From Grimontia celer (GTDB lineage Bacteria; Pseudomonadota; Gammaproteobacteria; Enterobacterales; Vibrionaceae), in NCBI RefSeq assembly GCF_900055185.1, contig NZ_FIZX01000001.1, forward strand, positions 1,488,001-1,552,000: 64,000 bases of DNA. Direction: 5' to 3'. Position 1 is the first letter of the stretch; every line of letters begins with the position of its first letter. Below are positions 55,446-64,000 of this stretch, in pieces. Below the pieces are notes generated by a model that was not told the origin of the DNA, searched no databases, and was given only the letters and a program-made list of their open reading frames with translations. Position numbers and translations under genes: made by a program.

Positions 55446-56108
55446 TTAGCCGATGCCGTGAAGAAACTCAGCACGGGTTGAAGCATTCGATTTAAATATG
55501 CCACCCAAAGCAGTTGTCGTCGTCGCACTGGTAGCATCCATAACACCACGTGCTTTCACACAGTAGTGAGTAGCATTCATATGGACTGCTACGTTGTCGG
55601 TTTCCAACAATGTTTGCAGAGCAACCAAGATTTGTCGCGTCAAACGCTCCTGAACTTGCGGGCGCTGGGAAAAGAAACGAACAATACGGTTAATCTTCGA
55701 AAGGCCAATAATCTTGCTCTTGGGCAAGTAAGCCACAGTACATTTACCGTCTATCGTCACTAAGTGGTGCTCACAAGTACTGGTCAACGTAATATCTTTC
55801 ACCCGCACCATCTCGTCACAGCCCATCTTATTGTCGATAACTGTAATTTTTGGGAAGTTGGTGTAATCAAGGCCAGAAAAGACCTCATCCACATACATTT
55901 TTGCTATACGGATCGGTGTTTCGGTTAAGCTGTCATCTTCTAGGTCGAGATCCATTGCAGTCAGAATCTCGCGCATGTGGTATTCGATTTTCTCTTTCTT
56001 CTCTTGGGCGGTCATCGACGAACCGGCCTGCATCGGAGTCTCAATGCCACGTGCTATCAGCGCCTCACGGACTCGTTTTGCAGAATCGCTCAATGCTGTC
56101 ATAGTCAT
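55446..56108 (-). CDS. folE: GTP cyclohydrolase I (FolE)
   Basis: 220 residues, type IA. Zinc and catalytic residues are visible: [10 protein letters not shown] with Cys and His, and HYCVKARGV with the second Cys. It turns GTP into 7,8-dihydroneopterin triphosphate, the precursor of folate and, through QueD, of queuosine. The MITE-like element abuts its 3' end. Confidence 0.96.
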   Translation of the reverse strand: MTMTALSDSAKRVREALIARGIETPMQAGSSMTAQEKKEKIEYHMREILTAMDLDLEDDSLTETPIRIAKMYVDEVFSGLDYTNFPKITVIDNKMGCDEMVRVKDITLTSTCEHHLVTIDGKCTVAYLPKSKIIGLSKINRIVRFFSQRPQVQERLTRQILVALQTLLETDNVAVHMNATHYCVKARGVMDATSATTTTALGGIFKSNASTRAEFLHGIG

Positions 56109-56446
56109 TCCTCGGATCGTTCCAATGTTATAGTTTTATTTATTACTCGCCTTTTGAGGACAAGGATCAATGTGCTGTCAGAATTTTGAAGCATAACGTT
56201 AATACTAGGAAAATTACACCTCGAATTGCGTGTGGGCATTAGTTTCCGCCCACAAAGTTTGCGATAATACCGCCTTTCTTCTACGAGCTGGGCGGAATAC
56301 GCTCTGACATAAATCTCGTTGCACCGATGGCGAGAGCCAAATGTACTTCTCTATATAGAGATCATAGGCTAAGCATCAAAGTCACGTCATATGACCTGAC
56401 ATTCGCAATCGGCTACAGTATTCAAAAATCGAAAGAGAGTTTTTAT
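56109..56446. other. Interval upstream of moeA with alternative hairpins
   Basis: 338 bases between folE (minus) and moeA (plus). GTGGGC / GCCCAC (56232-56237 with 56248-56253) and TTCCGCCC / GGGCGGAA (56244-56251 with 56290-56297) compete for the same bases. I do not recognise the Moco riboswitch consensus. The frame of moeA is open upstream to 56327, but this part does not resemble MoeA. Confidence 0.5.
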
Positions 56447-57682
56447 ATGGGTTGCTGCGACACGCCGGGATTGATGCCCGTTTCTGAGGCCATTACCACC
56501 CTTCTGGACAACACGACACCGCTTGCAGAAACAGAAGTGGTCTCTCTCGTGAATGCGCAAAACCGCATTACCGCGGAAGACATCCGCTCACCGCTAAACG
56601 TACCACCTTTTGCTAACTCTGCCATGGATGGATACGCACTTCGTACCAGCGATTTGGGAGAATCAAGTACCTTGACGTTGGCAGGCAAATCATTTGCCGG
56701 TGTCCCTTTTGAAGGCGAATGGCCGAAAGGCAGTTGTATTCGCATCATGACTGGCGCAGAAGTACCAGAAGGTGCAGACGCCGTTATCATGCAAGAACAA
56801 ACGATGGTTGACGGCGGCCAGATCACTTTCACTGCATCAGCCCAGCCACAGCAAAACATCCGCCCGATCGGCGATGACGTTAAAGCGGGTGATGTCGTCA
56901 TTCCTAAAGGCACACTACTGACACCTCGTGAAGTACCCATGCTGGCGACACTTGGCATTTCTGAGGTTACCGTTATCCGTCGACCAAAAGTCGCCTTCTT
57001 CTCTACCGGAGACGAATTGCGTCAGGTTGGTGAAACACTCGGCAAAGGTGAAATCTACGACAGCAACCGCTACACCATTCGCGCCATGCTCGAGAAGATG
57101 CATTGCGAAGCCATTGACCTCGGTGTGATTCCTGATTGTCCCGACCAACTTCGCGAGGCTTTCCTTAAAGCAGCAGCTGAAGCCGATGTGATTGTCACAT
57201 CAGGCGGGGTCAGCGTCGGCGAAGCGGATTACACCAAAGATATTCTGGATCAGGAGGGTGAAGTTGGTTTCTGGAAAATCGCGATAAAGCCCGGCAAACC
57301 TTTTGCTTTCGGTAAAGTAAAAAACGCCCTTTTCTGTGGTCTTCCGGGCAACCCGGTTTCTGTGCTTGTTACGCTGCACGTCTTGGTTCAGCCACTGCTG
57401 GCTAAACTGGCAGGCCATACACAATGGCAACCGGCTATTGCACTTAAAGCCAAAGCTGAAACACGCTTTAAAAAAGCACCGGGACGCGCCGATTATCAAC
57501 GCGCAATTTACCGCACAGACGAAAATGGCGACTTGTTGGTTTCAACAACGGGCAACCAGGGTTCTGGCGCATTCAGTTCTTTGTCGCTGGCTAACTGCTT
57601 TGCCGTGCTTGAGCAAGATCGCGGTCATATCGAAGTGGGCGAAACCGTTACCATTGAACCCTTTAATGCCGTGCTGAACTGA
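56447..57682 (+). CDS. moeA: Molybdopterin molybdenumtransferase
   Basis: 411 residues from the ATG at 56447 (MGCCDTPGLMPVSEA), the start seen in Vibrio proteins, with an AAGAGAG site upstream. Domains in order: MoeA N and C-terminal beta parts around the central MoCF/GepH-like domain with FFSTGDEL and SGGVSVGEADY. It inserts molybdate into adenylylated molybdopterin. It precedes moeB by eight bases. Confidence 0.95.
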   Translation: MGCCDTPGLMPVSEAITTLLDNTTPLAETEVVSLVNAQNRITAEDIRSPLNVPPFANSAMDGYALRTSDLGESSTLTLAGKSFAGVPFEGEWPKGSCIRIMTGAEVPEGADAVIMQEQTMVDGGQITFTASAQPQQNIRPIGDDVKAGDVVIPKGTLLTPREVPMLATLGISEVTVIRRPKVAFFSTGDELRQVGETLGKGEIYDSNRYTIRAMLEKMHCEAIDLGVIPDCPDQLREAFLKAAAEADVIVTSGGVSVGEADYTKDILDQEGEVGFWKIAIKPGKPFAFGKVKNALFCGLPGNPVSVLVTLHVLVQPLLAKLAGHTQWQPAIALKAKAETRFKKAPGRADYQRAIYRTDENGDLLVSTTGNQGSGAFSSLSLANCFAVLEQDRGHIEVGETVTIEPFNAVLN

Positions 57683-57690
57683 GGAAAAAC

Positions 57691-58440
57691 GTGGATATTC
57701 TCTCTCCGGAAGAAGAACTCAGGTATAACCGCCAAATCATTCTGCGTCAGTTTGATTTCGACGGTCAGGAGGCATTGAAGAAAGGCAGTATTCTGGTATT
57801 GGGAGCGGGCGGTCTTGGCTGTGCTGCCACGCAATACCTTGCTGCCGCAGGGGTCGGGAAACAGACCCTTATTGATGACGACAAGGTTGAGCTCTCCAAC
57901 CTGCAGCGCCAAGTGCTACACAGTGACGACACGATTGGTGAACTGAAAGTGGAATCAGCAGCTGCCAGTCTTCGTAAAATCAACCCACATATCGTGGTAG
58001 AAACTATTGCCAAGCGGTTGGACGACGAAACCTTAAGTCAGCTGATTCATTCTCACGACTTGGTGATGGATTGCTCCGACAATGTGGAGACCCGCAATCA
58101 GTTAAACCGTTTATGCTTTGACGCCAAAAGGCCATTGGTGAGCGGCGCTGCTATTCGGCTCGAAGGACAAATAGCGGTGTTCACCTACGGAGAGGGTGAA
58201 CCATGCTACCAATGTCTCAGCGCGCTTTTCGGTGACCAGGCGCTGAGCTGTGTTGAGGCTGGAATTCTCAGTCCTGTCGTAGGCATCATTGGTGCTTGTC
58301 AGGCCCTAGAGGCTATTAAGCTATTATCAGGCTTTGCGCCTGCGCCAACGGGTAAGGTCATGCTGTACGATGCGATGACCAGCGAATGGCGCAACTTTAA
58401 TCTGCCTAAATACCCAACCTGCCCTGTCTGCAATACTTAA
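57691..58440 (+). CDS. moeB: Molybdopterin-synthase adenylyltransferase
   Basis: 249 residues, E1-like fold with ATP site GAGGLGCAATQYLAAAG (about 37-53), RQVLHSDD and two CxxC zinc pairs (CYQC and CPVC). It adenylates MoaD so that sulfur can be loaded for molybdopterin synthesis. Co-transcribed with moeA. Confidence 0.95.
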   Translation: MDILSPEEELRYNRQIILRQFDFDGQEALKKGSILVLGAGGLGCAATQYLAAAGVGKQTLIDDDKVELSNLQRQVLHSDDTIGELKVESAAASLRKINPHIVVETIAKRLDDETLSQLIHSHDLVMDCSDNVETRNQLNRLCFDAKRPLVSGAAIRLEGQIAVFTYGEGEPCYQCLSALFGDQALSCVEAGILSPVVGIIGACQALEAIKLLSGFAPAPTGKVMLYDAMTSEWRNFNLPKYPTCPVCNT

Positions 58441-58594
58441 CACAACCTCATTGATTTGCTGACACTTTTCTCAATATCGACAAATCTCTACTACATTTAT
58501 AACAGCTTATGCTGTCTTGGCATATCAAGGCAGCGTTAATCCTTTTCAAGGTTTGTTGACCTTAGTATTTCACCGCGGGCGAAGTGATAGGACG

Positions 58595-60214
58595 ATGATA
58601 AAAACCGTCTCAATAGTGCTTGTCATACTTGGAATGCTCGCCCTGATTTCGGCGCTGAAATCATCGATCGCTCTATATCGCCGCGACCGTCGCCCTTCCA
58701 CTTTCAGCTTCATTCCCGTGATGCTTGGTTTCGTGCTGGGCTACGTCATTTTCGCGGCCTTCTTGTCTCGTCAGCCTGAAGCCACCACGATCGAGTTCAT
58801 TGTTGCTGCGGTCTTTTTTGGCGGGGGTATCTTCTGTGTCATGATCTTTGGTGTCGTCTCCCAAAGCATGGAGCGCATCGCGTTTGCGGAATTTCAACAA
58901 CGTCACAACGAGTCGCATGACCCACTGACCGGCTTGCCAAACCGTCGGTTTTTGTTGAACACCATTGGACAGCAAGTCATTGACTACAACACTTCTCAAC
59001 AACACTTTGCCTTGATCATTATTGATATCAATAACTTCAATAACATCAATGAAGTCTTTAGCCACCAGAAAGGTGATGTGTTACTTGCACAGTTTTCTAC
59101 ACGACTCAAAGAGTTTGTGGAGGATGAAATCTTCCTCGCCCGGTCCAGCGGGAACCGCTTCACCATGATTCTGAACGACCCCGAAAATATCAATATTGCC
59201 CAATACATCGAAAGTATTCAGAGCTATTTAGACCACCCACTGACAATTAATGACCACGATGTAAATCTGACCAATACCGTCGGTGTCGCGCTGTTCCCGG
59301 AGCACGGCAGCAACGCTGAAGAGGTCCTTAAGCGCGCAGAAGTCGCCATGTACAACGCCAAACGCATTCAGGCGCCCTACGCCATCTATGAACCTGCCGC
59401 TTCGAGCCACTTCTACGACAAAACAGAACTGGCTGCCATGCTGCATAATGCCGTTGAAACCATGGATTTCGAGCTGCACTTCCAGCCCGTGCTGAATGTC
59501 CATAACCCTCACAGCACTACTTTCGAGGCGCTGATACGCTGGCCACTTGGTGACGGATACAGTGTCCGCCCCGACGATTTCATTCCTATTGCTGAGCAAA
59601 CCAATGCCATCAAGCAAATCACTCATTGGGTGCTTGAAACCACGGTTGCTCAACTGGCCGTTTGGCGGAAACTGTCTATTACTCCTCAAGTTCAGGTCAA
59701 TCTGTCGGCCAAAGATATTGAAGATGACTCTCTGGAACCCTATTTGTCGAAACTCTTTAGCCGCTACGCGATCAACCCCGCCCAACTAACGCTTGAAATC
59801 ACCGAAACCAGCATGATGCAAAATCCTGCCAAAGCGCGTTCAGTGTTAGAGAAGATCAAAAAACTCGGTGTATCGCTGAGTATTGACGACTTTGGTACTG
59901 GTTTCTCATCACTGTCGATTTTGAGCAACATGCCCATCGACGAGATTAAAATTGACCGCAGTTTTGTGACAGATCTTCTCTACAGCAGTAACCACGAAGC
60001 CATCGTCAGATCAACGATTTACCTCGCACACAGTCTGGATTGCCGCGTAGTCGCAGAAGGTGTAGAAACCGAAGCCTTGGGGCAATATCTGGTCTCCATC
60101 GGATGTGACAAAATTCAGGGCTACTGGTACGGACGCCCTATGAACCTCGCCCAAACAGACGCCTGGCTGAACGAAACGCTATTGGTCAATTCACGCGTCG
60201 CCAGTCAAAACTAA
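58595..60214 (+). CDS. Membrane c-di-GMP phosphodiesterase, degenerate GGDEF plus EAL
   Basis: 539 residues from the ATG at 58595; an in-frame TTG at 58517 is possible. Two or three membrane helices (about 1-95) are followed by a GGDEF domain (about 105-270) and an EAL domain (about 285-530). The GGDEF signature is replaced by Ser-Gly-Asn-Arg-Phe (residues 185-189), so it cannot make c-di-GMP, though it may sense GTP. The EAL motifs are intact: FEALIRW with Glu311, DDFGTGFSSL, KIDRSFV and EGVETEA. It therefore probably degrades c-di-GMP. Confidence 0.9.
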   Translation: MIKTVSIVLVILGMLALISALKSSIALYRRDRRPSTFSFIPVMLGFVLGYVIFAAFLSRQPEATTIEFIVAAVFFGGGIFCVMIFGVVSQSMERIAFAEFQQRHNESHDPLTGLPNRRFLLNTIGQQVIDYNTSQQHFALIIIDINNFNNINEVFSHQKGDVLLAQFSTRLKEFVEDEIFLARSSGNRFTMILNDPENINIAQYIESIQSYLDHPLTINDHDVNLTNTVGVALFPEHGSNAEEVLKRAEVAMYNAKRIQAPYAIYEPAASSHFYDKTELAAMLHNAVETMDFELHFQPVLNVHNPHSTTFEALIRWPLGDGYSVRPDDFIPIAEQTNAIKQITHWVLETTVAQLAVWRKLSITPQVQVNLSAKDIEDDSLEPYLSKLFSRYAINPAQLTLEITETSMMQNPAKARSVLEKIKKLGVSLSIDDFGTGFSSLSILSNMPIDEIKIDRSFVTDLLYSSNHEAIVRSTIYLAHSLDCRVVAEGVETEALGQYLVSIGCDKIQGYWYGRPMNLAQTDAWLNETLLVNSRVASQN

Positions 60215-60334
60215 GGCAATTTTCGGCCTATCCCCCCTTCTTTTATTCACATAAACAATGTCTTTATCACAAACCATTCGACTCATATCCAACTCAATGC
60301 CTCGTCATTAATGCTTAATTTTGTTGAAACATGA

Positions 60335-60352
60335 GTGTCATAAAAGAGACCT
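60335..60352 (+). promoter_or_regulatory. Pho-box-like site upstream of pstS
   Basis: TGTCATAAAAGAGACCT with a leading G fits the two-repeat Pho box, with the first TGTCATAAAA complete and the second half degenerate. It lies about 63 bases before the pstS start, the right place for PhoB control. Confidence 0.55.
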
Positions 60353-60414
60353 AAAGTTGCCATCGTTGACTCATACACGACCTTCGAGAAAGGCAACGAT
60401 TAAGGAAATCTATA

Positions 60415-61236
60415 ATGAAATCAAAAGTATTCACCGCACTTTGTATGGCTGGCGCGCTCGTTGCTCACACTGCAACTGCTCAAGAAACAATCACAGTCTC
60501 TGGCTCAACGTCTGTAACAGAAGTCATGGAAGTTCTGGCTGAAACTTATCAGTCGCAGAACGACAAAACCTTTATCGAAGTACAAGGCACGGGGTCTTCA
60601 GCTGGCGTAAAAGCGGCAAAAAATGGTACCTCAATGTTCGGCATGGCATCCCGTGAACTGAAAGATTCAGAAAAAGAACCTGCGCTTAAAGAAACCGTGA
60701 TTGCACGCGACGGTATCGCGGTTGTCGTTAACAACGCGAACACGTTGGATGACCTCACTATCGAAGACATCGCAAAAATCTACCGTGGTGAAGTGCAGAA
60801 CTGGTCTCAGGTTGGTGGTGAAAACAAGCCAATCGTTGTGGTTACCCGTGATACAGCATCAGGCACCCGTGGCGCTTTTGAAGACATCATGGGTCTGAAG
60901 CGCAAAGTTAACGGCATGAAAGTGTCTGCTATCTCCCAGCGAGCTCAGGTAGGTAATGGTAACGGCGTGATCAAAACTATCGTCGCAAACAATCCATTCG
61001 CGATTGGCTATATCTCTCTAGGTTCAATTGATGAATCGCTGAAAGCAGTGAAAGTGAACGGCGTAGCACCAACTTCTGAAGCGGTCGCTGCTGGTGACTA
61101 CAAAGTTGCTCGTCCATTCCTGGTGCTAAGCAAAGACGGTAAACCGTCTCCAGCGGCAGATGAGTTTCTAAAGTGGGTCGTCTCTTCTGAAGGCCAGAAA
61201 ATCGTTTCAAACCAAGGCTACGTGCCAGTTAAGTAA
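60415..61236 (+). CDS. pstS: Phosphate-binding protein PstS
   Basis: 273 residues with a signal peptide (about 1-22, ending ATAQE). The phosphate-contact segments SGSTSVTEVME and RDTASGTRGAFE are present. It is of the shorter PstS family found in Vibrio, not the long E. coli type. Periplasmic; delivers phosphate to PstCA. First gene of pstSCAB. Confidence 0.94.
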   Translation: MKSKVFTALCMAGALVAHTATAQETITVSGSTSVTEVMEVLAETYQSQNDKTFIEVQGTGSSAGVKAAKNGTSMFGMASRELKDSEKEPALKETVIARDGIAVVVNNANTLDDLTIEDIAKIYRGEVQNWSQVGGENKPIVVVTRDTASGTRGAFEDIMGLKRKVNGMKVSAISQRAQVGNGNGVIKTIVANNPFAIGYISLGSIDESLKAVKVNGVAPTSEAVAAGDYKVARPFLVLSKDGKPSPAADEFLKWVVSSEGQKIVSNQGYVPVK

Positions 61237-61244
61237 TCCCCCTT

Positions 61245-61267
61245 GGCCTGCCAAGTTTTGGCAGGCC
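61245..61267 (+). terminator. Stem-loop between pstS and pstC
   Basis: Perfect ten-base arms GGCCTGCCAA / TTGGCAGGCC around GTT without a strong T run. It probably stabilises the abundant pstS message or terminates partially, leaving less transcript for the membrane components. Confidence 0.65.
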
Positions 61268-61328
61268 ACCTTTATTAAGTTTTTAAGCACTTCCCTACTG
61301 TCATCGTATGACACAAAGGACAGCAATT

Positions 61329-62240
61329 ATGACCATCGCAACCGAACAATCCATCCAAATCCCAGCCGGAAAGCTGGGGAATGGTAAACGCCGAGATTGG
61401 CGCGAAGAAATCTTCCGCACGCTATTCCTGACAGCCGCTGCACTGGGCGTGTTATCTCTCGCGACTATCGGATACTTTATTTTCAGAGAAGGCCTTCCTG
61501 CTATTCAGGAAGCAGGTGTTACCAGTATCGTCACTGGTTCTGAATGGCTTCCACCTGCACTTTATGGCATTGCGCCAATGATCGTGGCGTCGCTGGCTTC
61601 AACTGCAGGCGCTGTCGCGTTAGGTGTGCCAGTCGCTGTACTCACCGCCGTTTTTATCGCAGAAGTCGCGCCGAAATGGCTGGCAAACATCATCCGTCCA
61701 GCCGTTGAACTCCTGGCGGGTATCCCGTCAGTGGTATACGGATTTTTCGGACTGGTGATTATCGTTCCAATGATTCAGGACGTATTCAACGTCCCAGCGG
61801 GTAACACACTGCTGGCGGGTATTATCGTCCTTGCGGTGATGATTCTGCCTACCGTTATCGCTGTCTCTGAAACTTCACTGCGCGCAGTACCGAAAGTCTA
61901 TAAAGAAGGTTCTCTCGCTCTGGGTGCATCGCCGATGTTCACCACCTTTAAGCTGCTGGTGCCTGCAGCACGCTCAGGCATCATGACCGGCGTCATTCTC
62001 GGCATTGCCCGTGCGTTGGGCGAGACCATGGCCATCATTATGGTGATGGGGAATGCGCCAGCGATGCCTAACGGCCTTTTAGAATCAGCACGTACGCTGA
62101 CTGCCAACATCGCGCTCGAAATGTCTTACGCGTCTGGCGTACACGCCAGCGCCCTCTACGCGACAGGTATTGTCCTTCTGGTCTTCATCATGATCCTGAA
62201 CGCATCCCTGCTTTACCTTAACCGCGAAAAAGCGAGGTAA
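61329..62240 (+). CDS. pstC: Phosphate ABC transporter permease PstC
   Basis: 303 residues from the ATG at 61329, with AAAGGA nine bases upstream; the ATG at 61308 is less well placed. Six membrane helices and the EAA loop (EGSLALGASPMFTTFKLLVPAARSGI). Pairs with PstA in the inner membrane. Confidence 0.93.
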   Translation: MTIATEQSIQIPAGKLGNGKRRDWREEIFRTLFLTAAALGVLSLATIGYFIFREGLPAIQEAGVTSIVTGSEWLPPALYGIAPMIVASLASTAGAVALGVPVAVLTAVFIAEVAPKWLANIIRPAVELLAGIPSVVYGFFGLVIIVPMIQDVFNVPAGNTLLAGIIVLAVMILPTVIAVSETSLRAVPKVYKEGSLALGASPMFTTFKLLVPAARSGIMTGVILGIARALGETMAIIMVMGNAPAMPNGLLESARTLTANIALEMSYASGVHASALYATGIVLLVFIMILNASLLYLNREKAR

Positions 62241-62245
62241 TCACT

Positions 62246-63091
62246 GTGTTGACCCGTCAAATGAAAGACAAAATTTCGCTGGCTACCGTTTGGGCTGCTG
62301 CAGCAATGACCGTTGGTTTCCTGTTCTGGATTATCTGGTACATCCTGAGCAACGGCCTTCAATACGTCGATTGGTCATTTATCACCAGCGATTACACCCG
62401 TATCGGAGAACAGTCCGGTATCTGGCCAATGATTGTTTCAACCATCTACATGGTTATCGCATCTATATCTATCGCAGCACCTATTGGCATAATGACGGCA
62501 ATCTACCTGACCGAATACGCGAAAGTCGGTAGCCGTCTCGTGAAAGTGATTCGCTTCTGTACCGAATCACTGGCGGGTATCCCGTCTATCATCTTCGGCC
62601 TGTTCGGTATGACATTCTTTGTTGCCGTGCTTGGCCTAGGTTTCTCTATCCTCTCTGGGGCACTGACGCTGAGCATTCTTATTCTGCCAGTGATTATCCG
62701 CACCACAGAAGAAGCGCTGATGGCGGTGCCGCAAACCTACCGTGAGGGTTCTTATGGTCTGGGCGCATCGAAGATATACACCATATGGAAACTGATTCTA
62801 CCGAGTGCTATGCCGGGTATCGTGACTTCCATCATTTTGAGCGTAGGTCGCGTCATTGGCGAATCTGCACCGGTATTTCTGACTGCAGGCATGGTCGCAC
62901 GTATCCCAGAAAGCGTGCTGGATTCAGGCCGCACACTGACTGTACACCTCTACAAATTAACCCAGGAGCTCTACACCATTCACGAATGGAACCAGGCCTA
63001 TGCCACCGCGACAGTGCTGATTGTTGTCGTGCTGTTTATCAACATGCTGACCAAGCTTATCGCCAGCAAATTTAGCAAAGCCACTTACTGA
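62246..63091 (+). CDS. pstA: Phosphate ABC transporter permease PstA
   Basis: 281 residues from a GTG at 62246, supported by GAGGT seven bases before it and by the five-base gap to pstC. Six membrane helices and the EAA loop [26 protein letters not shown]. Confidence 0.92.
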   Translation: MLTRQMKDKISLATVWAAAAMTVGFLFWIIWYILSNGLQYVDWSFITSDYTRIGEQSGIWPMIVSTIYMVIASISIAAPIGIMTAIYLTEYAKVGSRLVKVIRFCTESLAGIPSIIFGLFGMTFFVAVLGLGFSILSGALTLSILILPVIIRTTEEALMAVPQTYREGSYGLGASKIYTIWKLILPSAMPGIVTSIILSVGRVIGESAPVFLTAGMVARIPESVLDSGRTLTVHLYKLTQELYTIHEWNQAYATATVLIVVVLFINMLTKLIASKFSKATY

Positions 63092-63108
63092 GCCAGGGAG
63101 AGAACACA

Positions 63109-63891
63109 ATGATGACTGCAACTGCAATGAACACAGCAAACAAATTCGATATCGAAAATCTGAACCTGTTTTATAACAACGGCGCTAACCACGCACTGAA
63201 AGACATCACTTTGCCGATCCCAAGTAAGAAAGTAACGGCACTAATTGGTCCTTCAGGTTGCGGTAAATCTACCCTGCTACGTTGCCTCAACCGCATGAAT
63301 GACCTGATTGAAGGTGTGAAAATCAACGGTCGCTTAGAGATGGATCGCGAGAACGTTTACGGCAATATCGACATCGCCAGCCTTCGCATTAAGGTCGGCA
63401 TGGTATTCCAAAAGCCTAATCCGTTCCCAATGAGCATCTACGACAACGTCGCTTATGGCCTGCGTGCCCAAGGCGTGACTGACAAGAAAAAGCTGGATGA
63501 AGTGGTAGAGAAAAGCCTGCGTGGTGCAGCGCTGTGGGATGAAGTAAAAGATCGCCTGAAATCTCACGCTTTCGGTCTGTCAGGCGGCCAGCAGCAACGT
63601 CTGTGTATCGCCCGTACCATTGCCATGGAGCCAGAAGTGATTCTGATGGACGAACCTACTTCCGCACTTGACCCGATAGCCACCAAGAAAATCGAAGATT
63701 TGATGGAAGAGCTTAAGAAGAACTACACCATCGTTATCGTGACACACTCCATGCAACAAGCGCGTCGTATCTCTGACCGCACTGCCTTCTTCCTGATGGG
63801 TGAACTGGTGGAACATGATGAAACTGCCAACCTGTTTGCCAACCCACGTGACGATCGTACCCGTGGGTATGTGAACGGTGATTTTGGTTAA
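63109..63891 (+). CDS. pstB: Phosphate ABC transporter ATPase PstB
   Basis: 260 residues with Walker [10 protein letters not shown], signature [13 protein letters not shown], Walker [13 protein letters not shown] and the PstB-typical [11 protein letters not shown] and [25 protein letters not shown] precedes the ATG. No phoU follows before the terminator, unlike E. coli. Confidence 0.95.
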   Translation: MMTATAMNTANKFDIENLNLFYNNGANHALKDITLPIPSKKVTALIGPSGCGKSTLLRCLNRMNDLIEGVKINGRLEMDRENVYGNIDIASLRIKVGMVFQKPNPFPMSIYDNVAYGLRAQGVTDKKKLDEVVEKSLRGAALWDEVKDRLKSHAFGLSGGQQQRLCIARTIAMEPEVILMDEPTSALDPIATKKIEDLMEELKKNYTIVIVTHSMQQARRISDRTAFFLMGELVEHDETANLFANPRDDRTRGYVNGDFG

Positions 63892-63953
63892 AAACCAACC
63901 ATTCAACACAAGAGCTTCTCATTACAACTATAACAATCGCGATGGATTATTTT

Positions 63954-63978
63954 GCCCCCGTCTCCCGGGGGCTTTTTT
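63954..63978 (+). terminator. Terminator after pstB
   Basis: Seven-base arms GCCCCCG / CGGGGGC around TCTCC, then six T. It closes the pst operon. Confidence 0.88.
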
Positions 63979-64000
63979 ATTTCTTCGCTAAAAACCAACC

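Noticed and set aside
63890-64000. Repeated TAAAAACCAACC after pstB and at the window end
   Set aside because: Only 12 bases, and the second copy is cut by the window, so significance cannot be judged.

Overview
The window is a stretch of gammaproteobacterial chromosome. Gene content and protein similarity point to the Vibrionaceae, perhaps near Grimontia, Enterovibrio or Photobacterium; the genus is my inference. Pointers are the prpB-prpC-acnD order, the bioA/bioBFCD arrangement, punR-punC, sstT, htpX, the asnS and aspC proteins, and short palindromic intergenic repeats. I see no rRNA, tRNA, CRISPR array, prophage or complete insertion sequence.

Layout: 1-4471 (minus) is a 2-methylcitrate operon (GntR regulator, prpB, prpC, acnD cut by the window edge), with two copies of a palindromic operator upstream and a divergent AEC permease. 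5882-9847 (minus) holds a flavocytochrome-like reductase, a VTT membrane protein, a DUF2141 protein, an SDR and a Crp/Fnr-type regulator. 9915-28000 is an accessory zone of LysR regulators, each beside or divergent from an enzyme or transporter: an MBL-fold protein with an eroded metal site, a LysE exporter, a PLP enzyme of the SHMT fold, a solitary ectoine-synthase-like cupin followed by an Nramp-like carrier lacking the usual metal ligands, the purine nucleoside pair punR/punC, and a DJ-1 family protein. 26808-32347 (minus) has a DUF1800-DUF1501 pair and a penicillin-acylase-family protein. 33017 is htpX. 34000-37400 is an AT-rich patch of small unknown genes, with a duplicated 31-bp upstream element and a 58-residue ORF behind a structured leader.

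37449-42557 is the biotin locus: bioBFCD and bioA diverge from a BirA-type operator. 42620-44533 holds a Lon-substrate-domain protein and an ECF sigma factor with its ChrR anti-sigma; the Lon-domain gene and the sigma gene both have a matching ECF-type promoter candidate, so they may share one regulon. Next come sstT, an ECF vitamin transporter (S component, fused double ATPase, EcfT) behind a leader with two mutually exclusive hairpins, mlc, queE and queD, asnS, aspC, folE, moeA-moeB, an EAL protein with a degenerate GGDEF domain, and pstS-pstC-pstA-pstB under a Pho-box-like site.

Working connections: FolE, QueD and QueE supply three steps toward queuosine; MoeA and MoeB serve molybdopterin synthesis; the biotin genes form one repressor-controlled unit; the prp genes clear propionyl-CoA. 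The most novel-looking part is the 13.0-18.9 kb LysR-controlled segment (SHMT-like enzyme, solitary EctC, divergent Nramp, LysE), followed by the ECF-transporter leader.
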